A DNA stretch of 64,000 nt. It comes from Mimachlamys varia. Its lineage: Eukaryota; Mollusca; Bivalvia; Pectinida; Pectinidae. This document shows, in pieces, positions 1 through 12,151 of this stretch; position 1 is the stretch's first letter; each line of letters opens with the position of its first letter. The notes beneath the pieces were generated by a model that saw only the letters and a list, made by a program, of their open reading frames with translations, did no database searches and was not told the origin of the DNA. The stretch covers positions 13,512,001 through 13,576,000 of the forward strand of contig OX392527.1 in the NCBI GenBank assembly GCA_947623455.1, written 5' to 3'. Both the position numbers and the translations under genes were made by a program.

Positions 1-959
1 AGCTTCAGTAGGCATTTACCATGTAAATAGCAAAATACATTTGCAGCAAAAAGTTGTTGGGCATGGAAAGGCGAAATTAAGTTGCCATGAAAATAAATTG
101 GTTCACAGTATACTGCGGAACTTACATATTTGTTATACTGCAGAGTTTACACTGACAATGCTGCTTGCTAATGACTTTGTGTTTGGTTGTTTCAGTCCCT
201 GGAGAAGAGCGTTTCTGGTCTTAGGATAGCCTAGACATCTTTATACCACAAGTCTTTCACAGGGACGTGTATCACTGTATAATCTTCTCCGATCTCCACC
301 AGTATATAGACGGATGGGCTCACACAATAAACATTTCCATATCATAGCAAAGGAAGAACATGTAGCTGTTGGTTATAAACACTGACTTTTAATGAAGGAA
401 AACCAGTAAAGAGAATCTTTGTCATTAACACCTATGCAATACTGGAACTTTCCTTGAAGTCTGTCTATTGTACATCCACTGTACAAATTGCTATTACACT
501 ATACCGTGTAAATTAGCACAGGCCAGACTTCCACTGCACATAACGGACAGATAATTCATCAATATGTCTGTGTTCTGTTTACATCTAAGGGTCAACATAC
601 CTGTACCATAGTGTTTGTTATATGTATATCAGAATGTCTGCTGTTTTTTCCATACATTCTATTTAACAATGGTGACATTTGTATTTATTAATTATTTCTA
701 TGAAGGAATTAAATGTTCATTTTGATTCTTTTTCATATGTTTGAGTATTTTATTCATTGCTATTTTTAATTCTCTAATTCTGACACTATCTGTCAGATTG
801 TTTGTTAAATTTTTGGGACTTGCATAGTAGAAACAATATATTCCTTGTAACAACACTAATCAGGGCCCTGCAAAATGCGGGTACCCTACAGAAATCACCG
901 TCTGTCTTCAATTTTTCTTAAGTTTTCTCAGAAACCAGAAGATCAAATTTCCTGAAACT
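1..959. other. no gene recognised
   Basis: AT-rich sequence with no ORF longer than about 60 codons showing protein-like composition and no clear repeat. Confidence 0.5.
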
Positions 960-1510
960 GTACCTGATGTTACACTGATGTGCAGATGTTCCTAAGGTCA
1001 AGGCCACCATTTCTAAAATAGAACCTAGTTTGCATTGTCAACTATACATTATGACTCTTAACTGGTAAACATTTCAGTATGACATTATGAAGGAAAGTTA
1101 CTCATAATACAACAACAAGTCAACTGATCAAAGTTTAAGGTCATCAGATTAAAGATCAAGGTCAAATTTGTATCTTCTTTAGTTCTAAACACTTTATGAC
1201 ATGAAGCTCAGTTGGTCATAATCTAACAAGGTATCAATTTATCAAAGGTCATTGGGTCAAAGTTCAAGGTCAGATTAACATCTCTGAACTGATTAACATT
1301 TTGTTTATGAAATCATGAAGGAAAAAGTTGGTCACAATCAAATAAGGTATATCAGCTGACCAATACTCAAAGTCATTGGGTCAAAAGTTTAAATTTTATA
1401 TTTCTTAACTGGTAAACATTTTGTTGCGGTGTTATGAAGCAAAGTTGATCACAATAATAGGTCAACTGATCTAACTTCCAGTTCATTGAATCAAAATATG
1501 AAATATTAAC
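960..1510 (-). repeat. interspersed repeat with about 100-bp internal units (family R1)
   Basis: Degenerate units with a shared phrase, read on plus as TCAAGGTCA, then GGTAAACATTTTG, then GAAGGAAAGTTGGTCA. The same phrases occur in reverse orientation at 48.75-49.87 kb, so this is an interspersed family. Confidence 0.6.
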
Positions 1511-2029
1511 AAAATCTTGCTCTGCAAATTATATGTTGACAGAAACATCAAATTTTCATTAAACCTTGCAATTTGGTTAACATTATTGAATGTCCTATGT
1601 ACCAATTAGTTTATGCCTTCATATCTACTAGATCTTCCCTGTGTTCAATATTCAATATCAATATTAAGAAGAGTTATTAATAGTACCTTTAAATACCAAA
1701 CGTTTGCAGTTGGATGACTTTCGTACAGTACTGTGCATATTCATTAGTATCACACATATTTAATGGACTATACCTTACCTCGCCATGGACTTTAATGGAC
1801 TATACCTTGCCTCGCCATAGTATAGTTCAATAGTCATTATCTTCTTGTGATCCTAAAGTCTAATAATTTACTGGCTCTGCTCCACATCACCAGTAAAACT
1901 CCATTTGTAACAGTTAAATGAATATACATTTACTGTTATATGCAGCTTTGGTGTTGGCTATAACATGTATATGTTTGAAGGGTGCAGAGTTCTTCAAGAG
2001 TTAATTTAACAGTTGATACCAAGTGGTCT

Positions 2030-2640
2030 GATGCCACACCATGACAGGCTCAGGCCAGGTCTGATGAAGCTCAGGCCAGATCTGATGCCACACCATGACA
2101 AGCAAGCTTATGCCAGGTCTGATGCCACACCATGACAAGCTCAGGCCAGATCTGATGCCACACCATGACAAGCTCATGCCAGATCTGATGCCACACCAGG
2201 AAAAGCTTGGACCAGGTTTGATGCCACACCAGGACAAGCTAGGACCAGGTCTGATGCCACACCAGGACAAGCACGGGCCAAGTCTTATGCCACACCATGA
2301 TAAGCTCGTGCCAGGTCTAAGGCACACCCTTACAAGCTCAGACCAGGTGGTCTAATGCCACATTATGAAAAGCTCAGACCAGATGGTCTGGTGCCACATT
2401 ATGAAAAGCTCAGACCAGATGGTCTGGTGCCACACCATCACAAGCTCACACCAGGTGGTCTGATGCCACACCATGACAAAATTTGGTCAAGTGACCTGAT
2501 GCCACACCATGACAAACTTAGACCAAAAGGTCTGATGCCACACCATGACAAGCCTGAGTTCGGTCAGATGCCACACAATTTCAAGCTCAGACCAGATCCG
2601 ATGCCACACCAGGACATGCTCAGGCCAGGTAATCAAGCAA
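2030..2640 (+). repeat. 33-bp minisatellite, forward arm
   Basis: About 18 diverged copies of a unit of about 33 bp containing CTGATGCCACACCATGACAA. ORFs on both strands across it are by-products of repeat length and are not protein-like. Confidence 0.9.
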
Positions 2641-2939
2641 TTTAAAAACTGACACTTACATTTGACTAAATAAACCTTTATAAGCTTTGGTTAGATGAAA
2701 CCTTGTTTGATTACTGTATAATATTTGCTTATGTTTTCACAAGGTTTATTTTCACTAAATTCACTATTGTATCAAAAAGGTTCTGGAAAAATTAACAGGT
2801 CCTGAAAAATTTCATATTGAGGCTATATCATCTACATTCACAACTATTTTGTAACCCACGAAATTAAAGCCCTATTAATAAGTTCCACATGGAAAATGGC
2901 AAAAATTTCACACCTGCAAATTTAACATTCAGTAACTGA

Positions 2940-3470
2940 GCTTGTCTTGGTGTGGCATCAGACCTGGCCTGAGCTTGTCTTGGTGAGGCATCAGACCTGG
3001 CCTGAGCTTGTCTTGGTGAGGCATCAGACCTCAGGTCTGAGCGAGCTTGTCTTGTTGTGGCATCAGACCTGGCCTGAGCTTGTCAGTATGGCCAGAGACC
3101 GCCTGACCCAAACCTGTCTTGGTGTGGCATCAGACCTGGCCTGAGCTTGTCTTGGTGTGGCATCAGACCTGGCCTGAGATTGTCTTGGTGTGCATCAGAC
3201 CTGGCCAGAGCTTGTCTTGGTGTGGCATCAGACCTGGCAGGAGCTTGTCTTGGTGTGGCATCAGACCTGGCAGGAGCTTGTCAGTATGGCCCAAGACCGC
3301 CTGACCCAAACCTGTCTTGGTGTGGCATCAGACCTGGCCTGAGCTTGTTTTGGTGTTGTATCAGACCTGGCCTGAGCTTGTTTTGGTGTTTTATCAGACC
3401 TGGCCAGAGCTTGTCTTGGTGTGGCATCAGACCACATGACCCAAATTTGGCATGGTTAGGCACCAGACCG
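2940..3470 (-). repeat. 33-bp minisatellite, inverted arm
   Basis: About 16 copies of the same unit in opposite orientation (plus strand reads CTTGTCTTGGTGTGGCATCA), separated from the forward arm by about 300 bp. Some units are interrupted by TCAGTATGGCC(A/C)AAGACCGCC-type segments. Confidence 0.9.
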
Positions 3471-4504
3471 GTTTATATTTTCTTATGATATTTTCAAAAA
3501 AACAATGTTTGTTGGAATCAAACAAGGTGTTGAAGTGACCAGACTTAAATGAGACACACATAACGTGGCCCTTTCTCTAATTCGATCTGCACTACAAAGT
3601 TTATACAAAAAATCCCAAGACGACATTAATATTAAATGGTTTATTGTCAAGTAGTTAAGACAGGACAGTTGTTGGCGATACAGAAAAGTACAATCATCAG
3701 AAATAGCAAAACTTATAAGAGTACAAATCTATGTCACACTGCAAAAAGTAGGTCACCTAGAAATAACCAGCTTTTGGTAAACTGGGTTTCCCAACACATA
3801 ACTTAATTTCCAACCTGATTACTCCTGTTAAAGAGGACGTCAGATTCCAGTAACCATTGAGCTTTGTGTTGCCCACCAGCTGTGTAACATCAGCAGTATT
3901 AACTATACATTTACTGTTTTATTTCTCCTGTAGATGGAATGCATCAGATATTGATAGAGGAAGACAACCTAATTAATGCCCACAATTGAATTCCAGAGAA
4001 ATTTAACAATCAGTTTGTTTCCAGCAATTTACAATTAAATTCTGCCATTTCAGCATAATTCTTTCATCTTTTTCTCCTTTATCTAAAAATTGTCTTCTTA
4101 CCAATTTATGGTCATGGAAAATCTCAATTATGCATTAAACCTCAGCATTGAATTTATACAAAATGTTATTCATTGAATCAATTTCTCAACAAAACAATGA
4201 CTTGCCCTATATCATTAAATGATAGAAAACAGAAAACATTAAAGATTCATCGGATGATTTTACAAATAATCCAGTAGCAAATATATTCCTAAAACTTAAG
4301 TTAACTAATTCTAAAATTCTCATCTCATTGTTCTACAAACAATGGCTACAGAATACTTCATTTAGTTATGGTAAATAAACTACCTTGGGTGACTAACAGA
4401 ACACGTCAATCATACAAAAGCACGCTTTATTGTACGACATTATCCTACATTATTATACCCGAATCAATAAAGGAAGTAATAAGTTGAATATCATGAATCA
4501 ATGT
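3471..4504. other. no gene recognised
   Basis: AT-rich unique sequence. TTTATT at 3641 and 4427 could be minus-strand polyadenylation signals but nothing ties them to a gene. Confidence 0.4.
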
Positions 4505-5262
4505 ATGAGCAATTATTTGAGTATCACCTTGATATGTGTATCACATGGTAAGGACTGCCCAAAGTCCTCGACATATCTGGTGATACACCTTGATATGTGT
4601 ATCACACAGTAAGGACTGACCAAAGTCCTCGACATATCTGGTGATACACCTTGATATGTGTATCACACGGTAAGGACTGCCCAAAGTCCTCAACATATCT
4701 GGTGATACACCTTGATATGTGTATCACACAGTAAGGACTGCCCAAAGTCCTCAACATATCTGGTGATACACCTTGATATGTGTATCACACAGTAAGGACT
4801 GACCAAAGTCCTCGACATATCTGGTGATACACCTTGATATGTGTATCACACAGTAAGGACTGCCCAAAGTCCTCAACATATCTGGTGATACACCTTGATA
4901 TGTGTATCACACAGTAAGGACTGACCAAAGTCTTTGACATATCTGGTGATACACCTTGATATGTGTATCACACGGTAAGGACTGACCAAAGTCCTCGACA
5001 TATCTGGTGATACACCTTGATATGTGTATCACACGGTAAGGACTGCCCAAAGTCCTCGACATACCTGGTGATACACCTTGATATGTGTATCACACGGTAA
5101 GGACTGCCCAAAGTCCTCGACATATCTGGTGATACACCTTGATATGTGTATCACATGGTAAGGACTGCCCAAAGTCCACGACATATCTGGTGATACACCT
5201 TGATATGTGTATCACACAGTAAGGACTGCCCAAAGTCCTCGACATATATCTGGTGATACACC
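4505..5262 (+). repeat. 61-bp tandem array, about 12 copies
   Basis: Unit of 61 bp running from TTGATATGTGTATCACAC to GGTGATACACC, more than 90 percent identical between copies. Each unit holds GTGTATCAC and its exact complement GTGATACAC, and AGGACT...AGTCCT. Confidence 0.95.
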
Positions 5263-5962
5263 GATTATGGCTTTATACGAGTAGATACAGGCAGTTTACA
5301 GTAACACCAGGGTGTATGTACAAGTAAACATGCTAACACAATATATACCACTTGACAGGCACAAAACATGATGTGACAGAAAAAATAACCGTTCATCACA
5401 TGTGATAAGCTAATGATAATAAACCCACTCCCTTGTTATACTAACATTTCCACCGAGAAACTCTCAGTATTAAGCCCACTCCAATGTAAAAACAAATTTT
5501 ATAATGTCAAAAATTGGGTCAAACTAAAAAATTAACCTAGTGCTCATTCTATATTCTTAGAAGAATTAGGACCTGGAGATTTCAACAGAAAGATGATAAA
5601 ACATCGATGTGACACCTACATGGCTGAATTACAAAACGTATTAGTTATAACTCGGGTTTCTTCACATAAAACGAATTAACAGTAGTTTTATGTACATCAA
5701 AGAGGTGAAGAGAAATGGTAAGCACATATAAATCTTTTCAAAAAGCCTGAAACTTGTTTGAAAGAAAATATGAAAATATCAAGAAGCCAAGAAAATGAAT
5801 ATAAAATCTAGCATGTAAAACCCACAATTTACAACGATCTCAAATGATAGAAAATAACCCTTGGTGGTACCTCTCTAATTCTCCACAGAACGACCTTAAC
5901 TTCACCAAAAACACCACTTAAATAGTTTTGTAAAAAGTAGGTGAGGACACCTTATCCACGTG

Positions 5963-8135
5963 GTTAAGGTGTCAGCCATTTTGCTACCACTAGGAATCCA
6001 GGGTGCTAGCAGAATGGCTGACACCTTTACTACTTTGACCTCTTTCGCCCTAGATTCCTAGTGGTAGCAGAATGGCTGACACCTTTACCACTTTGACCTC
6101 TATCGCCCTAGATTCCTAGCGGTATTAGAATGGCTGACATCTTAGCCACTTGGACCTCTATCGACCTGGATTCCTAGTGGTAGCAGAATGGCTGACACCT
6201 TTACCACTTTGACCTCTGTCGCCCTAGATTCCTAGTGGTAGCAGAATGGCTGACACCTTTACCACTTTGACCTCTATCGCCCTAGATTCCTAGCGGTATT
6301 AGAATGGCTGACACCTTAGCCACTTGGACGTCTATCGACCTGGATTCCTAGTGGTAGCAGAATGGCTAACAACTTTACCACTTGGACGTCTATTGCCCTG
6401 AATTCCTAGCGGTATTAGAACGGCTGACACCTTTACCACTTGGACCTCTGTCGCCCTAGATTCCTAGTGGTAGCAGAATGGCTGACACCTTTACCACTTT
6501 GACCTCTATCGCCCTAGATTCCTAGTGGTAGCAGAATGGCTGACACCTTTACCACTTTGACCTCTATCGCCCTAGATTCCTAGCGGTATTAGAATGGCTG
6601 ACACCTTAGCCACTTGGACGTCTATCGACCTGGATTCCTAGTGGTAGCAGAATGGCTAACAACTTTACCACTTGGACGTCTATTGCCCTGAATTCCTAGT
6701 GGTAGCAGAATGTTTGACACCTTTACCACTTGGACCTCTATCACCCTGGATTCCTAGTGGTAGCAGAATTGTCGACACCTTAGCCACTTGGACCTCTATT
6801 GCCCTGAATTCCTAGCGGTATTAAAACGGCTGACACCTTTACCACTTGGACCTCTATCACCCTGGATTCCTAGTGGTAGCAGAATGGCTGACACCTTTAC
6901 CACTTGAACCTCTATCACCCTGGATTCCTAGCGGTATTAGAATGGTTGACACCTTAGCCACTTGGACGTCTATCGCCCTGGATTCCTAGTGGTAGCAGAA
7001 TGGCTGACACCTTTACCACTTGGACCTCTATCACCCTGGATTCCTAGTGGTATTAGAATGGCTGACACCTTTAGCCACTTGGACCTCTATCGCCCTGGAT
7101 TCCTAGTGGTATTAGAATGGCTGACACCTTAGCCACTTGGACCTCTATCACCCTGGATTCCTAGTGGTATTAGAATGGCTGACACCTTAGCCACTTGGAC
7201 CTCTATCGCCCTGGATTCCTAGTGGTATTAGAATGGCTGACACCTTAGCCACTTGGACCTCTATCATCCTGGATTCCTAGTGGTATTAGAATGGCTGACA
7301 CCTTAGCCACTTGGACGTCTATCACCCTGGATTCCTAGTGGTATTAGAATGGCTGACACCTTAGACACTTGGACCTCTATCACCCTGGATTCTTAGTGGT
7401 ATTAGAATGGCTGACACCTTTACCACTTGGACCTCTATCACCCTGGATTCCTAGTGGTATTAGAATGGCTGACACCTTAGCCACTTGGACCTCTATCACC
7501 CTGGATTCCTAGTGGTATTAGGATGGCTGACACCTTTACCACTTGGACCTCTATCACCCTGGATTCCTAGTGGTATTAGAATGGCTGACACCTTAGCCAC
7601 TTGGACCTCTATCGCCCTGGATTCCTAGCGGTAACAGAATGGCTGACACCTTTACCACTTGGACCTCTATCACCCTGGATTCCTAGTGATATTAGAATGG
7701 CTGACACCTTTACCACTTGGACCTCTATCACCCTGGATTCCTAGTGGTATTAGAATGGCTGAAACCTTTAGCCACTTGGACCTCTATCACCCTGGATTCC
7801 TAGCGGTAACAGAATGGCTGACACCTTTACCACTGGGATCCTATCGCCCTGGATTCCTAGTGGTATTAGAACGGCTGACACCTTTACCACTTGGACCTCT
7901 ATCACCCTGGATTCCTAGTGGTATTAGAATGGCTGACACCTTAGCCACTTGGACGTCTATCGCCCTGGATTCCTAGCGGTATTAGAATGGCTGACACCTT
8001 AGCCACATGGACGTCTATCGCCCTGGATTCCTAGCGGTATTAGAATGGCTGAAACCTTAGCCACTTGGACGTCTATCGCCCTGGATTCCTAGCGGTATTA
8101 GAATGGCTGACACCTTAGCCACTTGTACCTCCACT
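5963..8135 (+). repeat. 58-bp tandem array, about 37 copies
   Basis: Unit of 58 bp with GGATTCCTAGTGGTATTAGA, ATGGCTGACACCTTAGCCAC and TTGGACCTCTATCACCCT. Variants (TAGTGG/TAGCGG, GTAGCAG/GTATTAG, CACCCT/CGCCCT) are grouped in blocks. The first unit, at about 5963-6002, is inverted. Confidence 0.95.
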
Positions 8136-8140
8136 GCTCT

Positions 8141-8660
8141 GTTTCCTGGTGGATATTTGTACCACTTTCTAGTTTGATGGCCAAGAATAATTGCTGTTAT
8201 GTTTTAGCTCAAGGATGCCGCAATATCAAAGAATTCATCTAGAGACTTGAACTTTTCATCAAATTTAGTGTATCTATTTGAAGGGTTGGAAAGTTATATA
8301 ACATGCATGAACATATGAAAAATCTGATGCCATGTTCCAATATTCAGTATTTACACAGGTTTAATGGCACATAGAAAAACACATAACAAAACAATATACA
8401 ACTGAGATCTGTGCAAGAGCCTGTAAAAGTAATCAACAAAAAAATTCCTGCCATTGATTTTGTAATCAGTATACACATGTTCATCTTTTTAAGGTGATGA
8501 GCCCATTGTCAGAATCCTCCTCTGAAGTCTGACTCTATTACTATTAGTCTTACACCAACAGAACGTTTTATAGAATGAAAAACATCCAATAAATTAACAA
8601 AGAATGCACTCAAATCTCAAAAAAGTAAAAAGAGATAAACCAAAATTATAACCTCATTTT
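8141..8660. other. no gene recognised
   Basis: Unique AT-rich sequence between two arrays; nothing coding seen. Confidence 0.4.
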
Positions 8661-8664
8661 CCAT

Positions 8665-8895
8665 AAGAGTGTGTTCTAGGTTGAAACATTTGCCTATAAA
8701 AGCATGTTCTAGGTTGAAACCTTTACCTATAAAAGCATGTTCTAGGTTGAAACTTTTACCTATAAAAGCATGTTCTAGGTTGAAACCTTTACCTATAAGA
8801 GTGTGTTCTAGGTTGAAAACTTTACCTATAAGAGTGTTTTCTTGGTTGGATCATTTGCCTATAAGAGTGTGTTCTTGGTTGGATCATTTGCTATT
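8665..8895 (+). repeat. 33-bp tandem array, about 7 copies
   Basis: Unit GTTCTAGGTTGAAACCTTTA plus CCTATAAAAGCAT, with later copies reading TTGGTTGGATCATTTGCCT. Being a multiple of three it gives a spurious 121-codon ORF of repeating CSRLKPLPIKA. Confidence 0.9.
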
Positions 8896-8899
8896 CTGG

Positions 8900-11800
8900 G
8901 GAGATAACAGCCGCTATAGAACACAAGCAAGCTACGAGTTAACTACTTCAGACCTGAGGTACTGGAAATTTACCAAAATACTACAAAAAAGATTCTTCAT
9001 GTACCTATTTAGAAAGGAAACTTCATCACACTAAAATTAAAGTTTCAGTTATAGAGGTTTGGGAAGTCAAATAGTGGGGTGTGAAATCATGTGACATAGG
9101 CATAACACTTTGTTTATTTCTCTGTAAATTAGACACTGGATTTTAGAAAATCAGGAGGTAGATCTGGTTAACAGAGAATACTACACAGGGCATCTCAAGC
9201 AGACTTCAGCTAACCTAGACATTGTTACAATACACCGTGACAATGTTCACCTGGAGGGCCAAAAACTGGCCATCAGGAACTTGACCTCTGGTGTGTAATT
9301 CTATTTCTAGGTACAATCAATGGCAAAGCTAAATTACCAGTAAAAAATGGTAAGAGCAAAACAAAAGCTTCAACTTCACTTAACTCTTCTACCATTCATG
9401 GCCAATTGCAAGTTTCCATAAGATTAGTGTGAGTGAAATACACATCAAATATCAAAACCCTAATCTCGGACTGTACAAACCCTAATCTCGGACTGTACAA
9501 ACCCTAATCTCGGACTGTACATGACATAATGTAATCCACATATTCTCCATAAGGAGTAAAATATGGCTATTCATACTTAAATCAGAACCAAGTATTACAG
9601 TATCAAATTAAATACACCAAACTACAAACCATGTCACTCCATTCCATTCAGTATAACTGTCCATAGCGTGCTTGTAACAACACAATTTCTACATAATGGA
9701 AGAAGATATGACATTATAAATGGTTACAAATAGTTACAAGAATGTGCAACAGGGCTTTTGATAAAGGTACATGTTTGTTAGTTGGTTAGATATGAACAAA
9801 GTAACTAGCACTCAATAAAAAAACACCAAAAATAAAAAAAAAATCAGAAGACTGTTTTTAACCATTTCTTCTTGTTGGTAATTATATGTTTATACAAAAA
9901 AAAAAATCATCTTGTATGTTATTACCCGGTATGTTTCAAACATTTACACTTGACTTATATGGGTATAATTATGTTTTAAACATAGACTACTAATATGATT
10001 ATATACTGTTATGTTTTAAACATAAAGACTATTAATGTTATAATATTGTTTTAAAAGAAATTACACACATGTAAGATATGGCATGGTGGATGTCTTTTAC
10101 CTGGTACATTTATGTATAAACAATACACATTACAACAATCCACAATGATAACCGTCTAAAATGTGGGTACTTCAAAAGTCGGCCCTGAACACAAGAGTTT
10201 TGTAACAATGTCAGTGTGCAATGTGTATATAAATACTGGTTTTCAGATTTTGTATCCAGGCTAGTTAAAGTCGTACTAAACACAACATGGATGACACACT
10301 GACACAAGAGTGTACAACAGATCATTACAATGTACATACAATAGGAGGTTTTAGCATGACAGTGATAATTATAATGTACGAATACAATATATAAAATATG
10401 TACAGAGCTACACTTGCGTATCCAATTGAAACAGTAAGGGTGGCACAGAAATATACCACGATAAACAAATGCTCTTAGACCGTGATATAGACAGAGATAA
10501 AATGGAAAGTTTTGGAGAACGAATAACAACATGTCAAGGATATGTCCTTCTTTCACTGTGACCGAGTTTTCACTGCTTCAGAAAGATATTGCTAAATCTA
10601 ACAACAGTCAACAATTTAGTTTTGGTTATGATCGGTTACATCTTGACCCCTCAATCTGTGTGTGCCAAATTTCCCGAGGTCAGCATCAGTTCAGATCTGT
10701 GCCTGGTGTTTTCTTTCAGGTCCAACCAAAATTTCAACTGGATACGTGAATGTACCTTATGTTATACACACGTTAACATGTCTAACCCAAAATCCCTGTA
10801 TGTAAGGATGTACAATTGAACAGTCTTTCAAGATAAACATGTATAAATGTTAACACATATCTGTTTACACTAAAACTAAGCTTAATGAACTTTATACAAT
10901 GACATCCAAAGATTTTTTTTTAAATGGTTTAAATACATTTCAAAAATGCATTCTGCAAAACTAGAGAGAATCATTCATGTAAATAATGGTCTTTATACAA
11001 TGACATTACTTACCATTAGAGGGCAGTTATGTTTCAAAACAGTAACAAATACAGAAGTGGTTAACACTGAAACACCAAAGATACACACATTCTAACTAAT
11101 CTCAATGCTTATACAATATCACTAGCTAATATCAGTTTCTAAAACATTGGAATCCTGTCTGGCTGTATCACTATGGGTATTAGAGACAAGAGTTTTGTCT
11201 ATGCTATCATTGTAAAACCGGGGTTTATCACATAATACATCACTGGTGTAGAAGACTTTATACAAAATTTGTGAAAAAAAATTGTTTCGTTTTTTTTTCT
11301 AAAATAGCCATCTAAAATTTACACTTATCTTACATATAAAAGTTTTTATGGCAGTTTCTATTAGATGTGATTATACTTCAATATATCTAAGATTGGTGGT
11401 ACACATTTGTAAGGAAACTGGCCACAGCATTTGATAAGAGTGTAAAATATATACCTCATTTCTGGTAAATTACCGGGTTGTTGCTTTATAGATTCAATAT
11501 GCTGACTAAGTCAATCATAACTGACATTGGTGTACTTTATAATAATGTAGTCTTAATGCTGAAGAAATCTCAATAAAGGAGTTTTCTTAATGAAGTTCAA
11601 TTGCAGGTCTGTTTCAGAAGTCAATAAATAGAATGATTACAGAAAGAACTTATCAATGATATCCTTGTACACAAGAAATGGAACACCACTAATTAAACAT
11701 ACCAAAACCTTCACCAATGAACATAAAACTTTCATTAAGTAACCGTTCACAAGCAACTCCACAGCATTTACAATAATAATATGCATGTTACTGTTAAGCT

Positions 11801-12038
11801 TAAACTAAGTCCACCATTACATTGTGCCTTCTTTTCTTCATAAGTTATCAATAAGCCTACAAAGTTAGTAAACAGTTATATAACTATACAGACAAAACAC
11901 TAGAAATCACTTTTCTTTCAGAACTCTTTATGATTTGCTTTGCATGACATCTTTTATCTGTTCCTTCCTTGGTACGACTACCATCCCTCGCTCTTCCTCG
12001 TCCCCTTACTGCGACCTCCTCAGCAAGACTACCATCTA
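8900..12038 (-). other. downstream of EEF2K; possible long 3' UTR, no separate gene seen
   Basis: AT-rich sequence after the EEF2K stop. It holds a 3-copy 21-bp repeat (9457-9520, AACCCTAATCTCGGACTGTAC) and several A/T runs. No protein-like ORF. Some of it is probably EEF2K 3' UTR, but the poly(A) site cannot be chosen. Confidence 0.4.
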
Positions 12039-12151
12039 TCACTCCTCCTCCACCTCCCCGTACGCCTCTTCTGCCATAGAAAAGTATTTATTGGCCAGTC
12101 TTCCTTTCATTGCAGCCATGGCTGCTTCTGCTGCCTCATTGTACAGATCCC
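12039..12151 (-). CDS. EEF2K: EEF2K coding exon 11: C-terminus and stop
   Basis: Encodes GDLYNEAAEAAMAAMKGRLA then NKYFSMAEEAYGEVEEE and TGA. It matches the conserved eEF2K tail that binds substrate (human AAEAAMEAMKGRLANQYY..EEAW). Confidence 0.96.

Noticed and set aside
2001..3488. ORFs of repeating MPHHDKLRPDG or SWCGIRPG
   Set aside because: By-products of the 33-bp minisatellite in both orientations.
7659..9034. ORFs in the 58-bp and 33-bp arrays
   Set aside because: Repeat-derived, with no signs of coding outside the repeat.
10110..10556. 148-codon minus-strand ORF
   Set aside because: AT-rich, Cys/Tyr/Leu-rich composition without domain or splice signals; lies in the probable EEF2K downstream region.
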